A stretch of 64,000 nt of DNA, from the NCBI RefSeq assembly GCF_000238595.1, contig NZ_AGTS01000012.1:1-64000 (forward strand), written 5' to 3'. The notes below the pieces were generated by a model that did not search any database, had not been told where the DNA came from, and saw only the letters and a program-made list of their open reading frames with translations. The stretch is from Acidovorax sp. NO-1. GTDB lineage: Bacteria; Pseudomonadota; Gammaproteobacteria; Burkholderiales; Burkholderiaceae_C. Made by a program: the position numbers and the translations under genes. Each line of letters starts with the position of its first letter. The stretch's first letter is position 1. Below are positions 56,659 through 64,000 of the stretch, in pieces.

Positions 56659-57372
56659 TCAGGGGTTGGCGACCGGCGCCTGGGCGCGCAGGGCAGCGCG
56701 TTCTGCCGTGGTCTGTGCCACTTTATCGCGGATATAGCGGGGCAGTGCATCGCTGGCAGGCATGCCGCCGCCAGCAGCCAGCAGGGCGGGCGCCAGGCGC
56801 AGCAGTGCGGTGGCGCTGGGCAGTGCCACCACGTGGGGCGCTGCAGGGGCCAGCCGGTGGCCGTAGGGTGCGCGTGCGTTGCCCGCCACCGTCCATCCGG
56901 CGGGGGGCAACACCGTCTCAGGCGCGCCCAGCCCGAAATCGGCATCGGTCTGCCAGACATGATCGCTACCCCGCAACTCGCACCGGGCGTGGTAGACCTC
57001 GTCCATGCGTGCATCCAGCACGGCCACCACCTGCGTGCAGCCGGTTTGATGGCGCGCCTCTTCGGCCACGGCGAGCAGGGTGTCCACCGGCAGCACCGGC
57101 ACCCCCTGGCCCCCGCGCGCGCCAAACGCCAGGCCCTGCGCCACTGCACACGCGGTACGCAGGCCGGTGAACGAGCCCGGGCCGCGCCCGAACACGATGG
57201 CGTCCAGCGTGTCGAACGACAGACCCGCCAGCGCCAGCAGGCGGCGCACCTCGGGGATCAGCGTGGCCGAAGCCTGGGCCCCGCCCGGGCCCGTGTGCTG
57301 CACCACGGCGTCGCCATGTTGCACGGCGATGGAGAGTGTGTCGGTGCTGGTGTCGAAGGCAAGCAGGTTCAT
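56659..57372 (-). CDS. tsaB: tRNA threonylcarbamoyladenosine biosynthesis protein TsaB
   Basis: 237 residues. N-terminal ASKHA fold M-N-L-L-A-F-D-T-S-T-D-T-L-S-I-A-V, and the family motif F-G-R-G-P-G-S-F-T-G-L-R-T-A (about 67-80). TsaB partners TsaD and TsaE in making t6A at position 37 of tRNAs. Length is normal. The start overlaps the EamA gene stop by four bases (ATGA), so exporter, tsaB, rimI and the UDG-like gene form one operon. Confidence 0.95.
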   Translation of the reverse strand: MNLLAFDTSTDTLSIAVQHGDAVVQHTGPGGAQASATLIPEVRRLLALAGLSFDTLDAIVFGRGPGSFTGLRTACAVAQGLAFGARGGQGVPVLPVDTLLAVAEEARHQTGCTQVVAVLDARMDEVYHARCELRGSDHVWQTDADFGLGAPETVLPPAGWTVAGNARAPYGHRLAPAAPHVVALPSATALLRLAPALLAAGGGMPASDALPRYIRDKVAQTTAERAALRAQAPVANP

Positions 57373-58385
57373 GGGGCAGAGGACGATGGTTGCGGGGACG
57401 GTACGGCTGGTGCGGCAGATCCAGCGGGGCGAGGGCCCTGGCTTTTGCGCAGCACGCCCAGCAGGATTCCGGCGGTCACCAGCAGCAGCCCGGCAAACAG
57501 GTTCCAGTACATCGGCTCATCCAGAAACACCACCGCACCAATGGCCGAAAGCCCGGGTACCAGTGCCGTGATCATGGTGGACTTCACGGGACCAAAGTGC
57601 TGGATCATGCGCGTGAAGCTGATGCCCGAGATCACCACCGAGCCGCCGCCCTGGAACACCATCTGAAAGACGATCTCGCTCCAGGGGGCGATGGACAGGT
57701 GGCTGGTCACTGCACCCAGCGCCACCAGCAGCGCATAGCCGGGCACATACACCAGGCAGGCGAAGGCGGTAATCGCGATGGTGGCCTGCACGGCATCCAC
57801 TGCGTGGCGCCGGGCCAGCACGCTGTAGGTGGCCCAGCACGACGCGGCCAGCATGAAGAGTACGTCGCCCTTCCACACATCGCCGCCTGAAAACGCAGCC
57901 AGCAGGCTGCGCCCCCCTACCAGCAGGTCGCCCGCCACGATGAGCGCCAGCCCGGCGGCACGCAGCGGGGTGATGTGGTCGCGCAGCACCACGGCGGCCA
58001 ACAGCGCTGTCCACAGCGGCAGGCTGCCGGGCATGAGCACGGCGGCATGGGTGGCCGGGGCGTGAAAGAAGCCCGCATACGCCAGCAGTGCGTAAAGCAG
58101 ACCGCCAAAGGTGCCCAGCAGCGCGGTGGTGCGCAGCGGCAACGGGGAGATGCCAAAGAGGCTGGAAGCCGGTGCCTGAGCGCCTTGGGAGGCCTGGCGC
58201 CGCCGCACCATCCACCACCCCCACGGCACCAGCACCAGGCTGGCGCCGGTGATGCGCAGCAGGGCAATATCGAAAGGGGTGAGCGTGCGCTGGGCCGAGG
58301 CGCGGGCGATGACGATGAAGCCCGTCCAGATGATGACGGTGACAACAGCCGCCAGCAGGCCGATGGCGCGGGGAGAAAAACGCAT
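57369..58385 (-). CDS. EamA/DMT-family exporter
   Basis: 338 residues with ten hydrophobic segments arranged as two EamA repeats (about 10-150 and 165-310). Characteristic stretches are I-I-W-T-G-F-I-V, L-R-I-T-G-A-S-L-V, A-V-L-M-P-G-S-L-P-L-W-T-A-L-L-A and G-P-V-K-S-T-M-I-T-A-L-V-P-G. Family members export amino acids, purines or other metabolites; the substrate is unknown. The C-terminus is a serine/proline-rich tail. I start at ATG 58385, where the first helix begins; the longer frame to 58535 is arginine-rich and lies in front of the divergent dacB start. Confidence 0.9.
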   Translation of the reverse strand: MRFSPRAIGLLAAVVTVIIWTGFIVIARASAQRTLTPFDIALLRITGASLVLVPWGWWMVRRRQASQGAQAPASSLFGISPLPLRTTALLGTFGGLLYALLAYAGFFHAPATHAAVLMPGSLPLWTALLAAVVLRDHITPLRAAGLALIVAGDLLVGGRSLLAAFSGGDVWKGDVLFMLAASCWATYSVLARRHAVDAVQATIAITAFACLVYVPGYALLVALGAVTSHLSIAPWSEIVFQMVFQGGGSVVISGISFTRMIQHFGPVKSTMITALVPGLSAIGAVVFLDEPMYWNLFAGLLLVTAGILLGVLRKSQGPRPAGSAAPAVPSPQPSSSAP

Positions 58386-58471
58386 CGGGGGATTATCGGT
58401 GCCTGCCCCGGGCTGTGCAGGCTGCGGGTTGGACGGGGGCCGGGTGGCGGGGCGGACGATAGACTTCCGCC

Positions 58472-59941
58472 ATGTTGCCTTTTCCTGATTTCTGGCGCCA
58501 GCTCCTGCGGTGCGGCGTCTGCGGTATCTCTGCAATGGCCGCCGCCATCACACTCCCCGCCGCGGCCCAAACCGCCACCGCCACCGCTGCTTCCGGCCCG
58601 CTGCCCGCTGAAGTGGAAGCAGCACTCGCGCGCGCCAGGCTGCCGCGCGATGCGCTGTCGGTGCTTGTGGTCGACGCCCAAGGCGGGCGCGCGTCCCCGC
58701 GCCTTGCGCACCGGGCGCAGGTGCCCGTCAACCCTGCGTCCGTGATGAAGCTGGTGACCACCTATGCCGCCCTTGAACAACTGGGCCCTGCATACGTGTG
58801 GAATACGCCGGTGTACCTGCAGGGCACGGTGCAGGAGGGCAGCCTGCGCGGCAATGTCTACATCCAGGGCCAGGGGGACCCGAAGCTGGTCATGGAGCGC
58901 CTGTGGCTGCTGATGCGGCGCCTGCAGGGCCAGGGCATCCAGGTGATCGTGGGCGACATCGTGCTCGACCGGTCGGCTTTTGACGTGCCCGAACACGACC
59001 CGGCCCGTTTTGACGGCGAGCCCCTGCGCCCCTACAACGCCGCGCCCGATGCGCTGCTTCTCAACTACAAGTCGTCGGTGATGACCTTTGTGCCCGATGC
59101 CGCAGCGGGGCTGGCACGCATCCAGTACGACCCGCCGCTGGCGGGTGTGCAGCGCCAGGCCACGGTGGCTCTGGCGGCGCCGGGCACCGAGTGTGGCGAC
59201 TGGCGGGGTGGGCTGCGTGCCGAGCTGGGCGACCCGGTGAAGGTGGCCTTTCAGGGTGTCTATCCGGCGGCCTGCGGGGAGCGGGCATGGCCCGTGGCCG
59301 CTGCCGACCCCCGCGCGTTTGCAGTGCGGGCGGTGGAAGGCATGTGGCGTGAGCTGGGCGGCAAGCTCACCGGCAGCGTGCGCGATGGGAAGGTGCCAGC
59401 GGGCCTCAAGCCTGCGTTTGTGGTCACCTCGCCAGCGCTGGCCGAGGTGGTGCGCGACGTGAACAAATACAGTAACAACGTGATGGCGCAGCATGTGTTC
59501 CTGAGCCTTGCGCTGCAAAAAAACGGGGTCGCCACCTTTGACGGTGCCCGCGAGGCCCTGCGCCAGTGGTGGGTGGCCCGCATGGGCGATGCGGAGCTGC
59601 CCCTGGCCGACAACGGTGCGGGGCTGAGCCGCGACGCGCGCATCACGGCACAGGCGCTAGCCCGCATGCTGCAGGTGGCCTGGGCGTCCCCGGTGATGCC
59701 GGAGCTGGTGGCCTCGCTGCCCATAGCGGGGGTGGATGGCACCCTTCGCCGCAGCCAGAGCCGTGCGGGTACCGCTCACCTCAAGACGGGCAGCCTGCGC
59801 GATGTGATGGCCGTGGCGGGCTACGTGCACGGAGCCAGCGGGCGCCGGTACGTGCTGGTCGCCGTGGTCAATCACGCCAATGCGGGTGGCGCCCGGCCCG
59901 TGCTGGATGCTCTGACCGACTGGGCAGCCCGCGACCAGTGA
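58472..59941 (+). CDS. dacB: D-alanyl-D-alanine carboxypeptidase/endopeptidase (PBP4 family)
   Basis: 489 residues. Signal peptide about 1-33 (A-A-A-Q). Catalytic S90-V-M-K93, the S-x-N motif in K-Y-S-N-N-V-M (about 333) and K-T-G in H-L-K-T-G-S-L (about 433) are all present. Between motifs one and two is the extra domain of class C type-4 penicillin-binding proteins (about 110-310). It trims peptidoglycan peptides in the periplasm. Divergent from the EamA exporter. Confidence 0.95.
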   Translation: MLPFPDFWRQLLRCGVCGISAMAAAITLPAAAQTATATAASGPLPAEVEAALARARLPRDALSVLVVDAQGGRASPRLAHRAQVPVNPASVMKLVTTYAALEQLGPAYVWNTPVYLQGTVQEGSLRGNVYIQGQGDPKLVMERLWLLMRRLQGQGIQVIVGDIVLDRSAFDVPEHDPARFDGEPLRPYNAAPDALLLNYKSSVMTFVPDAAAGLARIQYDPPLAGVQRQATVALAAPGTECGDWRGGLRAELGDPVKVAFQGVYPAACGERAWPVAAADPRAFAVRAVEGMWRELGGKLTGSVRDGKVPAGLKPAFVVTSPALAEVVRDVNKYSNNVMAQHVFLSLALQKNGVATFDGAREALRQWWVARMGDAELPLADNGAGLSRDARITAQALARMLQVAWASPVMPELVASLPIAGVDGTLRRSQSRAGTAHLKTGSLRDVMAVAGYVHGASGRRYVLVAVVNHANAGGARPVLDALTDWAARDQ

Positions 59942-59990
59942 AAATCCAGGCCCACCCTGCCGCGCAGCGAGCGTTCGACCGTCACCACCC

Positions 59991-60260
59991 ATGCAAATCT
60001 CTGACCTGATCGGCTATCTGGCCGCCGCCCTCACGACCTGCAGCTTCGTGCCACAGGCGCTGCACACGTTTCGCACGCGGGATGTGAGCGGCATTTCGCT
60101 GGGCATGTACAGCGTGTTCACGGTCGGCATTGCGCTGTGGCTGGTGTATGGCCTCGCGCTGTCGGCCTGGCCCATCGTGGTGGCCAACGCCATCACGCTG
60201 GTGCTGGCGGGCACCATCCTGGGCATGAAGCTGGCGTACGGAGCACGCAAACGCCATTGA
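59991..60260 (+). CDS. SemiSWEET-family transporter
   Basis: 89 residues with three hydrophobic helices (about 4-26, 37-58, 62-82), the triple-helix bundle of SemiSWEET proteins. The PQ motif is in C-S-F-V-P-Q-A-L-H-T-F, and the D-V-S-G-I-S-L-G-M-Y segment is conserved. It would work as a homodimer for sugar uniport, substrate unknown. No clear strong ribosome site; the ATG follows the dacB stop by 49 bases. Confidence 0.92.
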   Translation: MQISDLIGYLAAALTTCSFVPQALHTFRTRDVSGISLGMYSVFTVGIALWLVYGLALSAWPIVVANAITLVLAGTILGMKLAYGARKRH

Positions 60261-60387
60261 AGGCTGGCGGCCAATCGCTGTCACCTAGGTGTCTGCGGTG
60301 GGGTGTGGCCCGCGTTATCCCCAATGGATGCTGCAGTGCAGGTGCGCGCACGATGCGGCGTTGTTTCTTGCACTGAGGTATCCATCC

Positions 60388-61686
60388 ATGAACTATTTCC
60401 GTCTTACCTGTGTCGCCGCTGCTGCGGCAATGCTCGTCGCCTGCGGCGGCTCCGACGACCCGGACCGCGGTGAGCTGGTCGACCCTGCGGTCGTTCTCAC
60501 CACCCTCACCGCAGCGCAAATTGACGCGGGCACCGCCAGCAGTGGTCTGCAAGCCATCAGCGGCAAGGCCAAATGCGATGTGAAGGTCGTTGCGCTCAAT
60601 TACGCCACGGTGGGCGCCAAAGCCGGAGAAAACACGAACGCCTCCGGCGTGATGCTGGTGCCCGCAGGCAGCTGCACCACAGCGGCGCCCCTGGTGGCCT
60701 ATGCCAAGGGCACCGACGTGCAAAAGCTGCGCACCCTGGCCAACCCCCAGGACAGCGAGACCTTTCTCCTCGCTGCCATGTATGCGGCCCAAGGCTATGC
60801 GGTGGTAGCCACCGACTACCTGGGATTTGCCAAATCGGGCTACGGCTACCACCCCTACCTGCACGCTGATTCGGAAGCCACCACCGTCATCGACTCGGTG
60901 CGTGCGGCCCGCAACGCCGCAGGAGCGGTGGGCGCCAATCTTTCCGGCAAGGTCATGTTCACGGGCTACTCGCAAGGCGGGCACTCGTCCATGGCGGCCC
61001 ACCGTGCCGCTGAGCGCGACTACGGCACCGAATTCAACGTGGTTGCGGGCGCTCACCTCGCGGGCCCCTACAACCTCTCAGGTTCCCTGCGCATTCCCGA
61101 CGCCATTGCCGGGGTGCAGTTCTTCGTACCCTACCTGGTAACAGCTTGGCAGAAGGTCTATGGCAACGTCTACACCGACGTCAAGCAGGTTTTCAAGGCC
61201 CCGTATTCGGGCTATATCGAAAACCTGCTGCCCAGCCCCACGCTGAACTACACCACCCTGGTCACGTCCGGCACTTTGCCCGGCGGGACTCCCAACCAGG
61301 CCCGTGACGCACTGTTCCAGCCCGAGTTCATCCAGGGCTCACAGACCAGCACCACCCACCCCCTGTATCTGGCCGCCAAGAAGAACGACCTGCTGGGCTG
61401 GAACCCCAAGGCGCGCGTGTTGCTGTGCGGTGGTGCTGGTGATCCCACCGTTCCGCCGGCGGTGCACCAGCAGGTGATGAAGGCCGACTTCGACAGCCGC
61501 GGCCTCACCAATGTGACGTCGGTGGACGTCGATGCCGCCATCCAGGCCACCTTCGGGCCGGGTGGCCAGGCCCCGACCGACCCGACATCGGCAGCGTTTG
61601 CAACCTACTATGGCGCCTACCACGGCACCTACGAGCCTCCGTTCTGCCATGCACAGGCCCGCGCACTGTTCGATGCGGTGAAATAA
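60388..61686 (+). CDS. Secreted alpha/beta hydrolase (lipoprotein, secretory-lipase-like)
   Basis: 432 residues. Signal peptide and lipobox L-V-A-C-G-G (Cys about 19). The nucleophile elbow is F-T-G-Y-S-Q-G-G-H-S (Ser about 194), with an aspartate in G-G-A-G-D-P-T-V-P-P and a histidine near the end in Y-H-G-T-Y or F-C-H. T-D-Y-L-G-F-A-K-S-G-Y-G resembles secretory lipases and depolymerases. Substrate unknown; an ester or polyester is likely. Preceded by a 127-base gap with a weak promoter area and followed by a terminator hairpin. Confidence 0.85.
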   Translation: MNYFRLTCVAAAAAMLVACGGSDDPDRGELVDPAVVLTTLTAAQIDAGTASSGLQAISGKAKCDVKVVALNYATVGAKAGENTNASGVMLVPAGSCTTAAPLVAYAKGTDVQKLRTLANPQDSETFLLAAMYAAQGYAVVATDYLGFAKSGYGYHPYLHADSEATTVIDSVRAARNAAGAVGANLSGKVMFTGYSQGGHSSMAAHRAAERDYGTEFNVVAGAHLAGPYNLSGSLRIPDAIAGVQFFVPYLVTAWQKVYGNVYTDVKQVFKAPYSGYIENLLPSPTLNYTTLVTSGTLPGGTPNQARDALFQPEFIQGSQTSTTHPLYLAAKKNDLLGWNPKARVLLCGGAGDPTVPPAVHQQVMKADFDSRGLTNVTSVDVDAAIQATFGPGGQAPTDPTSAAFATYYGAYHGTYEPPFCHAQARALFDAVK

Positions 61687-61704
61687 GCGCCTGAAGCACT
61701 CAAA

Positions 61705-61730
61705 AAAGGGCGACTCCGGTCGCCCTTTCT
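61705..61730. terminator. Bidirectional terminator, hydrolase / mnmA
   Basis: AAAGGGCGAC (61705-61714) and GTCGCCCTTT (61719-61728) form a perfect ten-bp stem with a four-base loop and A/T ends on both sides. It lies between convergent genes and can serve both. Confidence 0.85.
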
Positions 61731-61799
61731 GCTTTCTGTTGAGTGCCTGCTTGTTGTCGAGGTTGCCGCGCCCCGATGCCCATAGGGCTTAAGGCGCCG

Positions 61800-62912
61800 T
61801 CATTGCGTGGCATCCACGATGACACCCCCGCCCAGGCACACCTCACCGTCATACAGCACCGCGCTCTGACCGGGGGTGACCGCCCACTGCGCCTGCGGAA
61901 AATCCAAACGAAAACCCACGCCATCGGCGCTGACCACGGTGCAGGCGGCATCCTGCTGGCGGTAGCGGGTCTTGGCTGCGTACGCGCCCGGCAGCGGCGC
62001 CTGACCAGAGCACCAGCTCGCGTCCTGAGCATCCAGCTGGTGGGACAGCAGCCAAGGGTGGTCATGCCCCTGCACCACACGAAGGGTGTTTTTCTCCAGA
62101 TCCTTGCGGGCCACAAACCAGGGCGCATGGTCGCCAGCACCGCGCTGCGCGCCCTTCTCTTTCACACCGCCGATGCCCAGGCCCTGGCGCTGGCCCAGGG
62201 TGTAGAAGCTCAGACCCACATGCCGGCCCAGCGTGCGCCCCCGGTCATCCTGAATGGGGCCGGGCGCGTGGCTGATGTAGCGGTTGAGGAATTCGCGAAA
62301 CGGCCGCTCGCCAATGAAGCAGATGCCGGTCGAATCCTTCTTCTTCGCGTTGGGCAGGCCGATCTCCTCGGCAATGCGGCGCACCTCGGTCTTGTGCAGC
62401 TCCCCCACGGGGAACAGCGTTTTGGCCAGCTGCGCCTGGTTCAGGCGGTGCAAGAAGTAGCTCTGGTCTTTCGAGGGGTCGAGCCCCTTGAGCAGTTCGA
62501 ACAGGCCCGTGGCCGCGTTCTGCCGCACACGGGCATAGTGGCCCGTGGCAATCTTCTCGGCGCCCAGGCGCATGGCGTGGTCCAGAAAGGCCTTGAACTT
62601 GATCTCGGCATTGCACAGCACATCGGGGTTGGGCGTGCGCCCGGCCTGGTACTCGCGCAGGAACTCGGCAAACACGCGGTCCTTGTACTCGGCGGCGAAG
62701 TTGACGTGCTCGATCTCGATGCCGATCACATCGGCCACGGCGGCGGCGTCCACGAAATCGACGTTCGACGAGCAGTATTCGCTGTCGTCATCGTCTTCCC
62801 AGTTCTTCATGAAGATGCCGACCACCTCGTGGCCCTGTTGCTTCAATAGGTGGGCGGTGACGGCGGAATCCACCCCGCCCGAGAGGCCCACGACAACGCG
62901 TTGCTTTTTCAT
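61800..62912 (-). CDS. mnmA: tRNA-specific 2-thiouridylase
   Basis: 370 residues. PP-loop [13 protein letters not shown] (about 8-20) for ATP. Catalytic cysteines are in [12 protein letters not shown] (about 103) and G-I-C-F-I-G-E-R (about 200). A-T-G-H-Y-A-R-V-R precedes the second domain. It forms 2-thiouridine at wobble position 34 of Glu, Gln and Lys tRNAs. Length is normal and the stop overlaps no other gene. Confidence 0.97.
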   Translation of the reverse strand: MKKQRVVVGLSGGVDSAVTAHLLKQQGHEVVGIFMKNWEDDDDSEYCSSNVDFVDAAAVADVIGIEIEHVNFAAEYKDRVFAEFLREYQAGRTPNPDVLCNAEIKFKAFLDHAMRLGAEKIATGHYARVRQNAATGLFELLKGLDPSKDQSYFLHRLNQAQLAKTLFPVGELHKTEVRRIAEEIGLPNAKKKDSTGICFIGERPFREFLNRYISHAPGPIQDDRGRTLGRHVGLSFYTLGQRQGLGIGGVKEKGAQRGAGDHAPWFVARKDLEKNTLRVVQGHDHPWLLSHQLDAQDASWCSGQAPLPGAYAAKTRYRQQDAACTVVSADGVGFRLDFPQAQWAVTPGQSAVLYDGEVCLGGGVIVDATQ

Positions 62913-62944
62913 GGGCAGGATTATCCGGCTATCGCTGTACGAAT

Positions 62945-63020
62945 GGGGAGCAGAGCGCTATTGTAAAAATAGCTTTTAACGCATTCTGGTATTGGGCTGG
63001 AGGCTGTTTTTATGCCAAAT
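62945..63020. repeat. Dispersed palindromic repeat, copy 9 (degraded)
   Basis: AGAGCGCTATTG, AAAATAGCTTTTAACGC and GGGCTGGAGGCTG follow the reverse-orientation order (flank, arm, loop, arm, GGAGGC) but with many changes. It lies in the 213-base divergent region between mnmA and the last gene. Confidence 0.45.
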
Positions 63021-63125
63021 AGCACAACAACTTTCCCCCATGCTTGCGATGGTTCTGCGGCGACAGGCTCCAGAGGGCGTCTTGCCAGGACAATCAAGGC
63101 AGCCGCACCCACACCAAGGACGACG

Positions 63126-64000
63126 ATGGCATTGCCCGATGGTTTGTACGACCTGCTATTGACAGAGGGCCTGGCCCGATCTCTCGCTGAGCTGGACCCG
63201 TCCCGGGCCAATGTGTCGGCGATAAAGGGCGGAGCGGCCGATCTCCTGATCGACGCTATCACGCGCCAGCTCGCGACCCTCCTTGGCGACATGTCCGGCG
63301 ACGATGCAGACAAAGTCAAAGCGCAACTGGAACTGGTCAACGGGCTGCTGGTGATGCTGCGGCAGCGCCTCGCGGGTGGCGATGGCGCGGTGGGCACCGG
63401 TCCATCCGCGGATGTCATTGACCTGATTGCCTCTCCGTTGCGGGTCCTTCGAGCGGTCCAGCGTGACCAGCAGTTTCCGGCGTCGCCGGAGATCGGTCTG
63501 GCGGTTCCCTGGCTCTTTACCGCCGGCAAGGGTTCACCTTCGTTGCTGCAGGAAATCCGCCGTGAGCTGGCATCCAGCGACCAGGTGGATATTCTGGTCA
63601 GCTTCATCACCGTCTCCGGCGTGCGCAAGTTGCAGGACGTGTTGCAGCAGATCACGGCCATGGGCGCGCAACCAACAGGGCAGGCGCCACGCAAGACCCG
63701 CCTGCGCATCCTCACCACCACCTACACCGGCGCGACCGAGGCGCGTGCGCTGGACGAGCTGGCGCGCCTGCCTGGGTGCGAAGTGCGCGTGTCGCTCGAT
63801 GGCCGGCGCACCCGTCTGCATGCCAAGGCCTGGCTGTTCCAGCGCAAGAGCGGCTTCGGTTCGGCGTATGTGGGCAGTGCCAACCTTTCGGGTGCGGCGC
63901 TGACCGGCGGGCTGGAGTGGACCGTCAAACTGACCCAGCGTGCGCAAGAGGCCCTGTTTGCCCGAGCCGTGGCCCATTTCGAGACGCTATGGGCGGACAG
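63126..64000 (+). CDS. PLD-nuclease-domain protein, N-terminal part (probable DUF3427-type helicase; cut by window edge)
   Basis: 291 codons, open to the window end, with no stop. AAGGA (63116-63120) stands five bases before ATG. Residues about 1-115 are helical (G-L-Y-D-L-L-L-T-E-G-L, Q-L-E-L-V-N-G-L-L-V-M-L). From about 130 a phospholipase-D-type domain follows, with H232-A-K234 in R-L-H-A-K-A-W-L-F and Y-V-G-S-A-N-L-S-G-A-A-L, the H-x-K and N positions of one half-site. This layout occurs at the start of large DEAD/DEAH helicases with DUF3427 and in SauUSI-like restriction enzymes; the helicase part would lie beyond the window. Role in phage or foreign DNA defence is inferred. Confidence 0.75.
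   Translation, partial: MALPDGLYDLLLTEGLARSLAELDPSRANVSAIKGGAADLLIDAITRQLATLLGDMSGDDADKVKAQLELVNGLLVMLRQRLAGGDGAVGTGPSADVIDLIASPLRVLRAVQRDQQFPASPEIGLAVPWLFTAGKGSPSLLQEIRRELASSDQVDILVSFITVSGVRKLQDVLQQITAMGAQPTGQAPRKTRLRILTTTYTGATEARALDELARLPGCEVRVSLDGRRTRLHAKAWLFQRKSGFGSAYVGSANLSGAALTGGLEWTVKLTQRAQEALFARAVAHFETLWAD

Overview
The window is high-GC DNA from a betaproteobacterium. Its gene content, gene order and a short dispersed repeat (AGCGCTT-N7-AAGCGCT with an AGCTAT flank) point to the family Comamonadaceae, probably an Acidovorax-like organism. This assignment comes from recognised gene families and not from a database search. It looks like chromosome: nearly all genes are housekeeping or catabolic, and I see no tRNA, rRNA, CRISPR array, complete insertion sequence or prophage. 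The first gene (glutathione S-transferase, 3' end only) and the last (phospholipase-D-type nuclease protein, 5' end only) are cut by the window edges.

Layout. 1-6.2 kb: small DUF1579 and DUF1428 proteins, a pirin, a SlyD-like isomerase, a CheY-like regulator, and a radical-SAM/partner pair for DNA modification or repair preceded by a LexA-like palindrome. 6.2-13.5 kb: a PuuD-type amidotransferase, then a large FecR-TPR-outer-membrane-barrel protein overlapping a CHASE2 adenylate/guanylate cyclase, then a ribosome hibernation factor. 13.8-26.9 kb: a catabolic block with a DctPQM TRAP transporter, two Bug-type binding proteins, a LysR regulator and the protocatechuate 4,5-cleavage (meta) pathway (LigJ, LigK, LigI, a single-chain LigAB dioxygenase, LigC). 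27-32.5 kb: a flavin monooxygenase, an aldo/keto reductase, an OmpA lipoprotein pair and an MscS channel.

32.7-47 kb is the central-carbon region: gap, tkt, pyk and fba, with speD, murU, pepP, a CAAX-type protease, a PAP2 phosphatase and a two-component system between them. Two lower-GC genes, a papain-like Cys/His/Asp protein and a small Cys/His-rich partner, sit inside the tkt-gap transcription unit. They are the best candidate here for an undescribed toxin/immunity-type system. pyk and fba promoters both carry two GGTAACC heptamers exactly 11 bp apart, suggesting a common regulator. 47-63 kb: a lipoprotein, pntAB, fadD, mtnN, corA, a degenerate uracil-DNA-glycosylase-like gene with rimI and tsaB, an EamA exporter, dacB, a SemiSWEET, a secreted alpha/beta hydrolase and mnmA.

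Pathway logic: LigAB opens protocatechuate, LigC oxidises the semialdehyde, LigI hydrolyses the pyrone dicarboxylate, LigJ hydrates oxalomesaconate, and LigK splits the product to pyruvate and oxaloacetate. The Dct/Bug proteins probably bring in aromatic or organic acids. Dispersed repeats lie mostly in intergenic 3' regions, but two copies lie in frame inside coding sequences (murU and mtnN).
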